A stretch of DNA of 64,000 nucleotides, taken from positions 1 through 64,000 of the forward strand of contig NZ_JABEPE010000010.1 in NCBI RefSeq assembly GCF_026788005.1. The letters are read 5' to 3'. Origin of the DNA: Alteromonas sp. a30 (GTDB lineage: Bacteria > Pseudomonadota > Gammaproteobacteria > Enterobacterales > Alteromonadaceae). Position 1 is the first letter of the stretch; every line of letters begins with the position of its first letter. A program made the position numbers and the translations under genes. The notes beneath the pieces are model-generated. The model did no database searches. It was given only the letters and a program-made list of their open reading frames with translations, and was not told where the DNA came from. Below, one piece after another: positions 55,783 to 64,000 of the stretch.

Positions 55783-55904
55783 ATGTCAGTGAAAAGGTGG
55801 TTCTGACATGTGCGCGAGATCATGTATCGATCTATCCGTTCCCTATTTAAGTAGTGCTAAGGGCGTGACATCTGTATGGCAGACAAGTTCTTTTTCACTG
55901 ACGT
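55783..55904 (+). other. Structured-leader candidate with long terminal stem
   Basis: GTCAGTGAAAA (55785-55795) pairs exactly with TTTTCACTGAC (55892-55902), extendable by a U-G and an A-U pair outwards. The 96-base interior contains AGATC/GATCT (55817-55833), CCCT/AGGG and TCTG/CAGA hairpins. It ends 75 bases before the aminotransferase start. Could be a structured 5' leader, a small RNA, or a short inverted-repeat element. Confidence 0.4.
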
Positions 55905-55979
55905 CGTTGAATCAGTGCCGTTCTAAAATTGAACATTCATCTGTTTTGTCACGTTAACGCAAAGAAAATAGGAACGACC

Positions 55980-57188
55980 TTGGAACTGCCAATCCCCCAA
56001 AATATCATACCGTTAGATAGCATTTTGCCTGATGAGCCTTTGTTGATGATGGGAGCTGGCCCAGTGCCAATTCCAGCAAGAGTTGCAGCGGCAAATGGTA
56101 TTGTTATCAACCACCTCGGGGATACTATGTCGCAGATCATCGAGCAAGTTAAGGTGATGAGTCGATACGTATTCCAAACACAGAATGGCTATATACTGGG
56201 TGTTGCCGGTCCCGGATCTGCCGCTATGGAAATGGCGATTGCCAATATTGTTTTGCCGGGAAGTAAAGTCTTAAATATCTGCAATGGCTTTTTCAGCAGC
56301 CGTTTATGGGAAATGTCTAATCGCATCGGTGCTGACACCATTAAGCTACAAATTGATAATGCTAATGCTGCCTCTCCAGCGTTAGTCGAAGAATATATCA
56401 TCACCCACAAACCCGATGTAGTGACTATTGTTCAAGGCGAAACATCAAATACCGTTTGCAACCAACAATTACCCGAAATCGCTAAAATAGCCAAGCACTA
56501 TGGTTGCCTATTAATTGTTGATGCCGTTTGCACCCTCAGTACCATGCCACTAAAAATGGATGAATGGGGCGTTGATGCAGTTATTACTGGCGGGCAAAAA
56601 GGCTTATCCTGTATTCCCGGCATATCCCTCGTTGGTTTTTCCGAACAAGCGTGGGAACACATCCAAAACCGCCAAGATAAACTCAAACATTGGTGTTTAG
56701 ATGCCAAGCTAGCGGATCAATTCTGGAACAAAAACTCCTATCACTACACAGCACCTGTTTCAGGTATTCTCGCAATTCACGAAGCATTACGTTTAATCTG
56801 TATAGAAACGTTGCCATTGCGATTTGAACGGCATAAACGTTGCTCCGAAGCTCTGCAAGCTGGCATCGAAGCTATGGGATTAACCCTACATGTCGAGTCT
56901 AACTCTAGACTTAATTCCGTTGTTGGTATTAATGTCCCGGACGGAATTGAATCGAAGCAACTATTATCTCAAATGTCATCCCGCTACCGCGTTGAGATCT
57001 CCGGCTCATTTGGCCCTAATATTGTTCGGATTGGTCAAATGGGAGAACAATGTCGAGCCCATAATTTGTTTAGAACCGTTCATGCATTAGGCTCATGCTT
57101 AAATGCACTTGGCGCTAAGCTCAACTTACCAGAAGGGGTTGCTTCACTGGAAGACACATTAGGTAGGGCCAACTTCAATGGGGAATAA
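55980..57188 (+). CDS. Class V PLP aminotransferase (alanine-glyoxylate type)
   Basis: 402 residues from TTG 55980, with AGGA six bases upstream; no ATG exists before residue 23 and the frame back to 55929 lacks a site. Fold type I enzyme: MMGAGPVPIPARV start, AGPGSAAMEMAIANI, LLIVDAVCT (PLP-contacting Asp181) and ITGGQKGLSCIPG with the PLP Lys207. Resembles serine-pyruvate/alanine-glyoxylate aminotransferases; 2-aminoethylphosphonate transaminase is a less likely relative because no phosphonate genes are near. Substrate not assignable. Preceded by a possible structured leader. Confidence 0.85.
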   Translation: MELPIPQNIIPLDSILPDEPLLMMGAGPVPIPARVAAANGIVINHLGDTMSQIIEQVKVMSRYVFQTQNGYILGVAGPGSAAMEMAIANIVLPGSKVLNICNGFFSSRLWEMSNRIGADTIKLQIDNANAASPALVEEYIITHKPDVVTIVQGETSNTVCNQQLPEIAKIAKHYGCLLIVDAVCTLSTMPLKMDEWGVDAVITGGQKGLSCIPGISLVGFSEQAWEHIQNRQDKLKHWCLDAKLADQFWNKNSYHYTAPVSGILAIHEALRLICIETLPLRFERHKRCSEALQAGIEAMGLTLHVESNSRLNSVVGINVPDGIESKQLLSQMSSRYRVEISGSFGPNIVRIGQMGEQCRAHNLFRTVHALGSCLNALGAKLNLPEGVASLEDTLGRANFNGE

Positions 57189-57211
57189 AGTGCTGTGTTC
57201 TGCAACTTAGT

Positions 57212-57239
57212 GGGGCACTAAAAAGTGCCTCCCTGCCCC
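57212..57239 (+). terminator. Stem-loop after the aminotransferase
   Basis: GGGGCA/TGCCCC outer arms, with an alternative inner GCACT/AGTGC hairpin, 23 bases after the stop. Short T run follows; moderate terminator. Confidence 0.5.
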
Positions 57240-57431
57240 ATTTCAGTGTAAAGGAAAATACAAGGTATTAGCGAAACACTAGCAAATCGGCCGGCCCCAA
57301 AATGTGATAAAAACTTCCCAGAGGCATACTAAGTAAGATAAAGTAGCGCGAAGGTTCATTGAATACTTAATTCAATTTTCAGACAACAACTATAGGGAGC
57401 AACCCCATAAATACGCGGTGGGAGAAAAAGG

Positions 57432-58196
57432 ATGTACTTAAAAGTTTTACTGCTCGACAACGACAAAGAAAATATTCGAAAACTGAGCCGAACATTGGGC
57501 GATTCTGGTTTTATCCCACTTTTTAGCCAGTCCAACTCTGAAGCCCTATCTATCATCGAACATCAAAAAAACGAGATACTTGCCCTTTTCTTCTCCAAAG
57601 ATAACCTCGCGTTTATTGAGCAGCACCAAGAAGCATTGAAAAAGCTTGCACCACAACTGAAGTTATTTGTCATTGAAGAAACGGATAGCACATTTTCAAC
57701 TATTAAAATAACAGACACAAAAGAACAACTCAGTAAAAAGCTAAATTGCCCCTTAGCTGGAACAGCAGAGAATTATTTGCTGGAAGAACTCGAAAACAAT
57801 AAACAGCGAATAGCTAATAGCCATATTTTATTGGTAGAAGACGACAACATTAATCAGATGGTTGTTAAACACATACTCGAAGAAGCGAATATTAGCGTTA
57901 GCATCGCTAATCATGGTCAAGCAGCTATAGATATTATTCGTGCGACACCACACGCTTTTGATTTAATCCTCATGGATATTCAGATGCCGATTTTAAATGG
58001 GTATGAGGCTACTAAAGCGATTCGGCAACTATCCAATATTAGCCCAAAACTTCCCATCATCGCCATGACAGGACATACGCAAACGTGTGAAAAGAAGAAG
58101 TGTTTAGAATCAGGCATGAATGATCACATCGCTAAGCCTATTAACGCCCAGCAAATGTATTCGTCAATTGCCAAATGGGTGTCATATAAAACCTAA
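57432..58196 (+). CDS. Double-receiver protein with degenerate first receiver
   Basis: 254 residues. The second half (131-252) is a full receiver: Glu136/Asp137/Asp138, phospho-acceptor Asp182 (LILMDIQMPILNG), Thr213 and Lys235 (IAKPI). The first 85 residues look like a receiver (VLLLDNDKENIRKLSRTLGDSGF) but no Asp is at the phospho-acceptor place (LALFFSKDN) and no T/K follow, so it is a pseudo-receiver. No output domain. The receiver type is that found in hybrid sensor kinases, so it may be a phosphorelay intermediate. No kinase gene adjacent. Convergent with recA. Confidence 0.85.
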   Translation: MYLKVLLLDNDKENIRKLSRTLGDSGFIPLFSQSNSEALSIIEHQKNEILALFFSKDNLAFIEQHQEALKKLAPQLKLFVIEETDSTFSTIKITDTKEQLSKKLNCPLAGTAENYLLEELENNKQRIANSHILLVEDDNINQMVVKHILEEANISVSIANHGQAAIDIIRATPHAFDLILMDIQMPILNGYEATKAIRQLSNISPKLPIIAMTGHTQTCEKKKCLESGMNDHIAKPINAQQMYSSIAKWVSYKT

Positions 58197-58207
58197 GCAC
58201 AAATACC

Positions 58208-58241
58208 AAAAAGCCCACCTGACAGGGTCATATCAGATGGG
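58208..58241 (-). terminator. Terminator of recA
   Basis: Nine-bp stem CCCATCTGA/TCAGGTGGG on the minus strand (one T-G pair), ten-base loop, followed by five T. Between the converging recA and double-receiver genes. Confidence 0.85.
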
Positions 58242-58288
58242 AAGGATTTGCGCTTAGGGAAGTGCGCTACGCAAAACAATACAAGAAT

Positions 58289-59326
58289 TTATTCAGCTTG
58301 GGGTTCTGCCTCTGGCTCAGCTTCCTCAGAAGCCTTTTTCTTTAACAACAATTCGGCACGTAATTTTGACTCAATATCTTGTGCTAAAGCCGTGTGCTCT
58401 TTTAGATATTTAACGACATTGGCTTTACCTTGGCCAATTCGCTCTCCACGACAGCTATACCACGCTCCCGCTTTTTCAATTAGCTTATGCTTAACACCCA
58501 AATCAATCAGTTCAGCTTCTTTGCTGATACCTTCACCATACATGATTTGGAATTCAGCTTGCTTGAATGGTGGAGCAACCTTGTTCTTCACGACTTTCAC
58601 GCGGGTTTCATTACCCACGACTTCATCGCCGTCTTTAATCGCCCCAATACGTCGAATATCTAAACGAACCGATGAGTAGAACTTTAATGCGTTACCGCCT
58701 GTTGTGGTTTCTGGATTACCAAACATCACACCAATTTTCATACGAATCTGGTTGATGAAGATACAAAGCGTATTTGAACGTTTAATGTTCGCAGTTAACT
58801 TACGCAAAGCTTGTGACATCAAACGAGCTTGTAAGCCTACATGGGAGTCCCCCATTTCACCCTCGATTTCGGCTTTCGGAGTTAACGCCGCTACCGAGTC
58901 CACAATCACTACATCAACCGCACCAGAACGAACCAACATGTCGCAGATTTCCAGTGCTTGTTCACCGGTATCTGGCTGGGACACCAACAATTCATCTACA
59001 TTAACCCCTAGCTTTCCAGCATAAATAGGATCAAGCGCATGTTCTGCATCGACGAAGGCACAAGTTTTGCCAATCTTCTGTGCTTCAGCAATAACTTGAA
59101 GAGTCAGCGTGGTTTTACCTGAAGATTCAGGACCGAAAATCTCGACGACGCGCCCACAAGGTAAACCACCTATACCCAATGCGACATCAATACTCAGTGA
59201 TCCTGTTGATATTGCATCAATGTCCATCGCTTGGTTATCACCAAGGCGCATAATGGTACCCTTACCAAATTGCTTCTCTATCTGTCCTAATGCGGCGGAG
59301 AGTGCGCGAGATTTATTGTCATCCAT
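58289..59326 (-). CDS. recA: RecA recombinase
   Basis: 345 residues (E. coli 353). Walker [10 protein letters not shown] (65-73), [35 protein letters not shown] (L2 loop DNA-binding region with GGNALKFY) and an acidic tail ([12 protein letters not shown]). Filament-forming ATPase for homologous repair and SOS induction via LexA cleavage. Controlled by a LexA-boxed promoter about 200 bases upstream. Confidence 0.99.
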   Translation of the reverse strand: MDDNKSRALSAALGQIEKQFGKGTIMRLGDNQAMDIDAISTGSLSIDVALGIGGLPCGRVVEIFGPESSGKTTLTLQVIAEAQKIGKTCAFVDAEHALDPIYAGKLGVNVDELLVSQPDTGEQALEICDMLVRSGAVDVVIVDSVAALTPKAEIEGEMGDSHVGLQARLMSQALRKLTANIKRSNTLCIFINQIRMKIGVMFGNPETTTGGNALKFYSSVRLDIRRIGAIKDGDEVVGNETRVKVVKNKVAPPFKQAEFQIMYGEGISKEAELIDLGVKHKLIEKAGAWYSCRGERIGQGKANVVKYLKEHTALAQDIESKLRAELLLKKKASEEAEPEAEPQAE

Positions 59327-59520
59327 TTTCGAATCCTCTAGTTATTTCAACGCCTGAATCTATGCGGCGTAAAGATAAAACATAATTAACATGCGAAGTG
59401 CTCAAAAGCGTGAATCAAAAGATATTCAACCCTCACTTTTTCTGGTAAATTCCGTCCTTCTTCAGCTCCATGAAAGTTGGAACTTCCTTAAAGCACCTTG
59501 CGTTTGATTTCTGTTGCAGG

Positions 59521-59548
59521 AGTATACTGTACATTCATACAGTTTCAA
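59521..59548 (-). promoter_or_regulatory. recA promoter with LexA box
   Basis: Minus strand: -35 TTGAAA (59543-59548), LexA box CTGT-N8-ACAG exactly filling the 16-base spacer (59527-59542), -10 TATACT (59521-59526). This is the layout of the E. coli recA promoter. Predicted leader is unusually long, about 190 bases. The gap 59327-59622 holds no gene. Confidence 0.9.
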
Positions 59549-59622
59549 TACTGTATCGTCACTTTTTTATTAACTACATGATTTTCTTAGTTATTTGCTA
59601 TAACTCATTTTATTTCTCCGAG

Positions 59623-60108
59623 TTACAACGCGTCTAAACAATACTGTAACGCGAACAAAATTGCCTTTTCCCGGACTTCTTGCCTATCACCACTGAACAC
59701 TTGTTTTGTTGCGGATAAATCACCATTAGCATAGCGACCAAACCACACCGTTCCCACTGGTTTGCCCTCTGTTCCTCCTCCCGGACCAGCGATACCAGTA
59801 ACAGAAATAGCCATTTCAGATTCAGCTAATCTTGCCGCGCCTTCGGCCATCTGCAATGCGACGGGCTCTGAAACTGCCCCGTATTTCTCTAAATCCATTT
59901 CAACAACGGTTAAAATCGATGCTTTTGCTTCGTTGCTATAAGTAATAAAACCTTGTTCAAACCAATCTGAACTTCCAGCAACGCTAGTAATGGCAAACCC
60001 AATACCCCCTCCAGTACAAGACTCAGCGCACGTTACCTTCCACCCTTTTCGTTTCAACGTCTGGCCTAATTGACTAGACAACGCCACTATCGAGTTTGAT
60101 AAGCTCAT
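59623..60108 (-). CDS. pncC: Nicotinamide-nucleotide amidase (CinA C-terminal domain)
   Basis: 161 residues, the stand-alone CinA_C form. Signature VTCAESCTGGGIGFAITSVAGSSDWFEQGFITYSNEAK (about 24-62), AVSEPVALQMAEGA, SVTGIAGPGGGTEGKPVGTVWFG. It hydrolyses NMN to nicotinate mononucleotide in NAD recycling. Upstream of recA, as in many gammaproteobacteria. Strong GAGGGG ribosome site. Confidence 0.96.
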   Translation of the reverse strand: MSLSNSIVALSSQLGQTLKRKGWKVTCAESCTGGGIGFAITSVAGSSDWFEQGFITYSNEAKASILTVVEMDLEKYGAVSEPVALQMAEGAARLAESEMAISVTGIAGPGGGTEGKPVGTVWFGRYANGDLSATKQVFSGDRQEVREKAILFALQYCLDAL

Positions 60109-60311
60109 TTAGTTCCCCTCTTTAATAACTGTGATGATTGCCGCATTATGCCAATTGCATTTTAAGAAAACAGCCATGTGGTGACTTTTTTATTCACCTA
60201 AAAATAAATACCGACTTCCACCCAAATTGACGCCGAAATTCATCGTCGAAATTGTTAGAATAGTCTCTTATTTTAAAAGACAAGAAATTAACTTCTCCAT
60301 CGGTATCTCTT

Positions 60312-62915
60312 ATGTCCCGATGCTTCAAAATAAGTGATCTGAACACAGTGGCAAACGACATTTCTCAACACACTCCAATGATGCAGCAATATCTGCGAAT
60401 CAAAGCTGAGTATCCAAATACCTTATTATTTTATCGTATGGGTGATTTTTACGAACTCTTTTACGATGACGCCAAAAAAGCAGCCGAGCTTTTAGAGATT
60501 TCCTTAACAGCAAGAGGCAAATCCGGCGGTAACGCCATTCCTATGGCGGGTGTACCTTATCATGCAGCCGATAACTACTTAGGTAAGTTGGTTAAACTCG
60601 GGCAATCTGTTGCTATCTGTGAGCAAATTGGCGACCCTGCCACCTGCAAAGGCCCTGTTGAAAGACAGGTTGTACGTGTTGTCACCCCCGGTACCATTAC
60701 CGATGAAGCGCTGCTAAATAATAATACCGACAACCTTTTAGCCGCCGTTACCGAGTTCAAAGAACGATTCGGATACGCCACGCTGGATGTAACAAGTGGT
60801 CGCTTTAATGTTACCCAACACTTAAGCGCCTCGGAACTTGAAGCGGAGCTAGAACGCACCAAACCCGCAGAATTACTTTATCCTGACGGCTTCATGAGTG
60901 CGTATTTATTGCAAACTATCAGTGGTGCTCGCCGCCGTCCTGAGTGGGAATTTGATTTCGACACCTCCATAACGCAGTTAAACAAACAGTTTGGCACCCA
61001 AGATCTTTCTGGATTCGGCATAAAAGCGGATGCTATGCAGCACAGTATTTGTGCTGCTGGCGCCATTTTGCAATACGTAAAGGACACTCAAAAAGCCGCC
61101 CTACCCCATATTCGTTCTATTCACGCCTTGGAAAATGACAGCATTCTGCAAATGGATGCTGCAACTCGCCGAAATTTAGAACTAACCTTAAATTTGGCAG
61201 GCGGAACAGAAAACACCCTAATTGACATAGTTGATCGTTGTAAAACATCCATGGGTCAGCGTATGTTGAAACGTTGGCTACACCACCCACCCCGCAGCCG
61301 AGACATTATTCACGCGCGTCAAGATTGCGTATCTGAGTTATTGGAAACGGGTTATTCAGACATCCAAGACGAACTCAAGCATATTGGCGATGTGGAACGT
61401 ATATTGGCCCGTTTAGCCCTGCGTAATGCGCGTCCTCGTGATTTTAGCCGCCTTGCCACATCCCTTGCAGTATTACCGCAATTGCAAGAAATCTTGGCGT
61501 CAGCAAACGCTCTCAGGCTGAAGCAACTAGCTGCTCAAATCGACACTTTTCCCGAGCAAGTTGCCTTGTTACAAGAAGCCATTGTCGAAAATCCTCCCGT
61601 TGTGGTGCGCGATGGTGGGGTGATCAAAGCCGGTTACAATGCTGAGCTTGATGAACTTCGAGCAATGGCAGATGGGGCTACCGACTTATTGCAAAAAATC
61701 GAGATCCGCGAGCAAGAACGAACTGGCATCAGTACGCTAAAGGTTGCTTACAACAAGGTTCACGGGTTTTATATTGAGGTGAGTAAAGGTCAATCGCATC
61801 TTGTGCCTGACGATTATGTACGTAGGCAAACACTAAAAAATAATGAACGATACATTATCCCCGAACTGAAAGTGTATGAAGAAAAAGTATTGACTAGCCA
61901 AAGCCACGCGCTCGCATTAGAAAAGCAATTATATGATGCCTTATTCGACCTACTGTTGCCCCACCTTGATGCGCTACTTGATAGTGCCTCGGCACTGTCC
62001 GAATTAGATGTATTAGCAAATTTTGCAGAGCGGGCCGAATCGTTAAACTATCAACGTCCACAGCTTACCAACGACATGGAAATTAGCTTTTCCGAAGGTC
62101 GTCACCCCGTTGTTGAACAAAAGACTGATAGTCCGTTTATTGCAAACCCCGTGTTAATCAACGACAAACGTAAAATGTTGGTTGTGACCGGCCCGAATAT
62201 GGGGGGTAAATCGACGTACATGCGACAAACTGCGCTTATCGTTCTGATGGCACACATTGGTAGTTTTGTCCCTGCTGAAGCCTGTAAAATTGGTTTGATC
62301 GATAGAATATTTACCAGAATTGGGGCTTCTGATGACCTCGCTTCAGGACGCTCAACATTTATGGTTGAGATGACCGAAACCGCCACAATTTTGAACAATG
62401 CGACGCCGCACAGTTTAGTGTTAATGGATGAAATTGGTCGAGGCACAAGCACTTACGACGGTTTATCCCTAGCGTGGTCCTGTGCGGAATATCTCATCAA
62501 GCACTTACAAGCATATTGTTTGTTCGCCACACACTATTTTGAACTAACCGAACTTGCCACGCATTACTCAACCATGGCAAACATTCACTTAGATGCCGTT
62601 GAATATGACGGCGGTATTCGATTTATGCATGCGGTACAAGAAGGCGCCGCAAACCGAAGTTATGGTATTCAGGTAGCGCAACTTGCTGGAGTACCCAAAG
62701 CCGTCATTTCCGCAGCAAAACATAAATTAAGGGAATTGGAAAAAGGGGCATTGAGCGCTTCAATTGTTAGCCCTGCACCAGCGCCAACACAAATGGACTT
62801 AATCGAGGAAACCAACCCTGCGGTGCATACACTTAAGCGCACCAATCCAGATGATCTAACGCCTCGTGCTGCACTTGATTTGGTATATCAACTTATCAAA
62901 CAAGTTGAAGAATAA
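60312..62915 (+). CDS. mutS: DNA mismatch repair protein MutS
   Basis: 867 residues from ATG 60312 (E. coli 853); a GTG at 60348 would give 855 and neither has a strong ribosome site. Mismatch-binding Phe-X-Glu at F46-Y47-E48 ([10 protein letters not shown]), connector, lever and clamp domains, and ABC-type ATPase with Walker [15 protein letters not shown] (about 626-639), signature [16 protein letters not shown], Walker [13 protein letters not shown]. Binds mismatches and recruits MutL. Divergent from pncC. Confidence 0.98.
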   Translation: MSRCFKISDLNTVANDISQHTPMMQQYLRIKAEYPNTLLFYRMGDFYELFYDDAKKAAELLEISLTARGKSGGNAIPMAGVPYHAADNYLGKLVKLGQSVAICEQIGDPATCKGPVERQVVRVVTPGTITDEALLNNNTDNLLAAVTEFKERFGYATLDVTSGRFNVTQHLSASELEAELERTKPAELLYPDGFMSAYLLQTISGARRRPEWEFDFDTSITQLNKQFGTQDLSGFGIKADAMQHSICAAGAILQYVKDTQKAALPHIRSIHALENDSILQMDAATRRNLELTLNLAGGTENTLIDIVDRCKTSMGQRMLKRWLHHPPRSRDIIHARQDCVSELLETGYSDIQDELKHIGDVERILARLALRNARPRDFSRLATSLAVLPQLQEILASANALRLKQLAAQIDTFPEQVALLQEAIVENPPVVVRDGGVIKAGYNAELDELRAMADGATDLLQKIEIREQERTGISTLKVAYNKVHGFYIEVSKGQSHLVPDDYVRRQTLKNNERYIIPELKVYEEKVLTSQSHALALEKQLYDALFDLLLPHLDALLDSASALSELDVLANFAERAESLNYQRPQLTNDMEISFSEGRHPVVEQKTDSPFIANPVLINDKRKMLVVTGPNMGGKSTYMRQTALIVLMAHIGSFVPAEACKIGLIDRIFTRIGASDDLASGRSTFMVEMTETATILNNATPHSLVLMDEIGRGTSTYDGLSLAWSCAEYLIKHLQAYCLFATHYFELTELATHYSTMANIHLDAVEYDGGIRFMHAVQEGAANRSYGIQVAQLAGVPKAVISAAKHKLRELEKGALSASIVSPAPAPTQMDLIEETNPAVHTLKRTNPDDLTPRAALDLVYQLIKQVEE

Positions 62916-62937
62916 GCAGCCGCTTCACTATTTTCTT

Positions 62938-62967
62938 GCGAGGTTGTCGGTATTTACACAACCTCGC
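62938..62967 (+). terminator. Hairpin at the mutS / receiver convergence
   Basis: GCGAGGTTGT/ACAACCTCGC, a perfect 10-bp stem with a ten-base loop, 23 bases after mutS. It overlaps the last codons of the receiver gene on the other strand. No T run, so termination efficiency is uncertain. Confidence 0.5.
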
Positions 62968-63343
62968 CTAATCGCAAATGCTCAAGCAAGGTTAAGAAGT
63001 CTTTAATAATGATGGGTTTTTCCAAAAAACCGATTGCACCGGCGCGCTGCGCTTCCAGTTTAATATGCTGTGAAGTATTGGAAGAGCACATCACTACTTG
63101 CGTGTGGGGTGATTTTTCCCGAATCCGACGCAACACCGACATACCATTAGAACCGGGCAAGTTAATATCAAGCAACACCAGATGGTAATGTTGATGATCA
63201 ATTTTATGCATCACTTCTTGACCACCGCACACACAATCAACATTTCTAAATCCAGCCCTGCCCAATACAATCTGCATAAAGCTTCGAATGGCTTCGACAT
63301 CATCGACCACTAAAACATGATTTTCACTCGATAACATTACCAT
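62954..63343 (-). CDS. CheY-like single receiver protein
   Basis: 129 residues from ATG 63341-63343 (AAGG five bases upstream). Receiver domain only: Asp14/Asp15, phospho-acceptor Asp59 (LVLLDINLPGSNG), Ser87 in the switch position and Lys109 (FLEKPI). No output domain, so it must act through protein contacts or phosphotransfer. Partner kinase unknown. Its stop region forms the hairpin that follows mutS. Confidence 0.9.
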   Translation of the reverse strand: MVMLSSENHVLVVDDVEAIRSFMQIVLGRAGFRNVDCVCGGQEVMHKIDHQHYHLVLLDINLPGSNGMSVLRRIREKSPHTQVVMCSSNTSQHIKLEAQRAGAIGFLEKPIIIKDFLTLLEHLRLGEVV

Positions 63344-63587
63344 ACAGCCTTGCTCCGCTTAAATTGAAAACAAATAAGGCACTAGTTGCTAGTCTGACCC
63401 TGTTTAACGATAGCTTAAAAATAACGTATCGACACAATTTCAAGGCGACAACCTAAGCTAACCAACGATCTTAGCGGGTCCATACCCCATATCATTCGTT
63501 TCCAATTGAACAACGCCAAGCTCATTAGGTTAGTATTTATACCCACACAAAATGCGGTATCACTTTTTGCTTAATATCATTGGAAAA

Positions 63588-64000
<413 letters not shown>

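Overview
The window looks like a chromosomal segment of a marine gammaproteobacterium of the Alteromonadales type. This is inferred from gene content: a multi-part TonB2-like operon next to a large TonB-dependent receptor, the tig-clpP-clpX-lon-hupB-ppiD order, psp next to sap, a TyrR-linked phenylalanine/tyrosine catabolism cluster, and MetJ, LexA and sigma-32 type sites very close to the enteric consensus. Base composition appears moderately low in GC and fairly even. No insertion sequence, prophage, CRISPR array or integrase was seen. The left edge cuts a repetitive peptide gene and the right edge cuts pyrG.

Layout. 1-331 (minus): HvfA-like precursor peptide with nine EGKCG motifs visible, truncated by the window edge. 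797-5741 (minus): TonB energising operon (DUF3450, large MotA/TolQ/ExbB protein, ExbB, ExbD, TonB, TPR). 6140-10907 (minus): tight three-gene set of TPR-sulfotransferase, SAM methyltransferase and TPR-2OG/Fe(II) oxygenase. 11053-14563 (minus): small lipoprotein and a 980-residue TonB-dependent receptor. 15021-17343: tryptophan 2,3-dioxygenase, ComFB-like protein, orphan DNA methyltransferase and 4.5S RNA. 17503-25174: Leu/Phe/Val-type dehydrogenase with a divergent Lrp/AsnC regulator, then maiA, fahA-like, hpd, tyrR and phhA. 25496-28200: pspABC and divergent pspF. 28187-33513 (plus): sapABCDF. 33614-42478 (minus): ppiD, hupB, lon, clpX, clpP, tig. 42788-43179: tRNA-His, tRNA-Arg, tRNA-Pro. 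43460-44314: folD. 44379-49002 (minus): Gld-type ABC exporter set. 49143: trmO. 49931-54600 (minus): metA plus a MetH split into two genes. 54868-58196: MOSC protein, class V aminotransferase, double-receiver protein. 58289-60108 (minus): recA and pncC. 60312-62915: mutS. 62954-63343 (minus): single receiver. 63712-end: pyrG.

How the genes work together. The TonB operon probably powers outer-membrane import, plausibly through the neighbouring receptor. The three enzymes between them look like a peptide or protein modification set of unknown substrate, which is the most open question in the window. PhhA, Hpd, MaiA and the FAH-family enzyme form most of the Phe/Tyr to fumarate + acetoacetate route; TyrR-like boxes precede phhA, hpd and tyrR. 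hmgA and phhB are not in the window. metA and the two metH halves are co-oriented downstream of a tandem MetJ operator. lon has a sigma-32 promoter, pspA a sigma-54-like promoter, and recA a LexA-controlled promoter almost identical in layout to that of E. coli.

Start codons were moved from the longest ORF to internal starts where Shine-Dalgarno sites or family length supported it (tonB, DUF3450, phhA, maiA, pspC, pspF, hupB, metA, MOSC, comFB, class V aminotransferase, gldA, gldG, sapC). Functions are inferred from remembered family motifs; no search or alignment was run.
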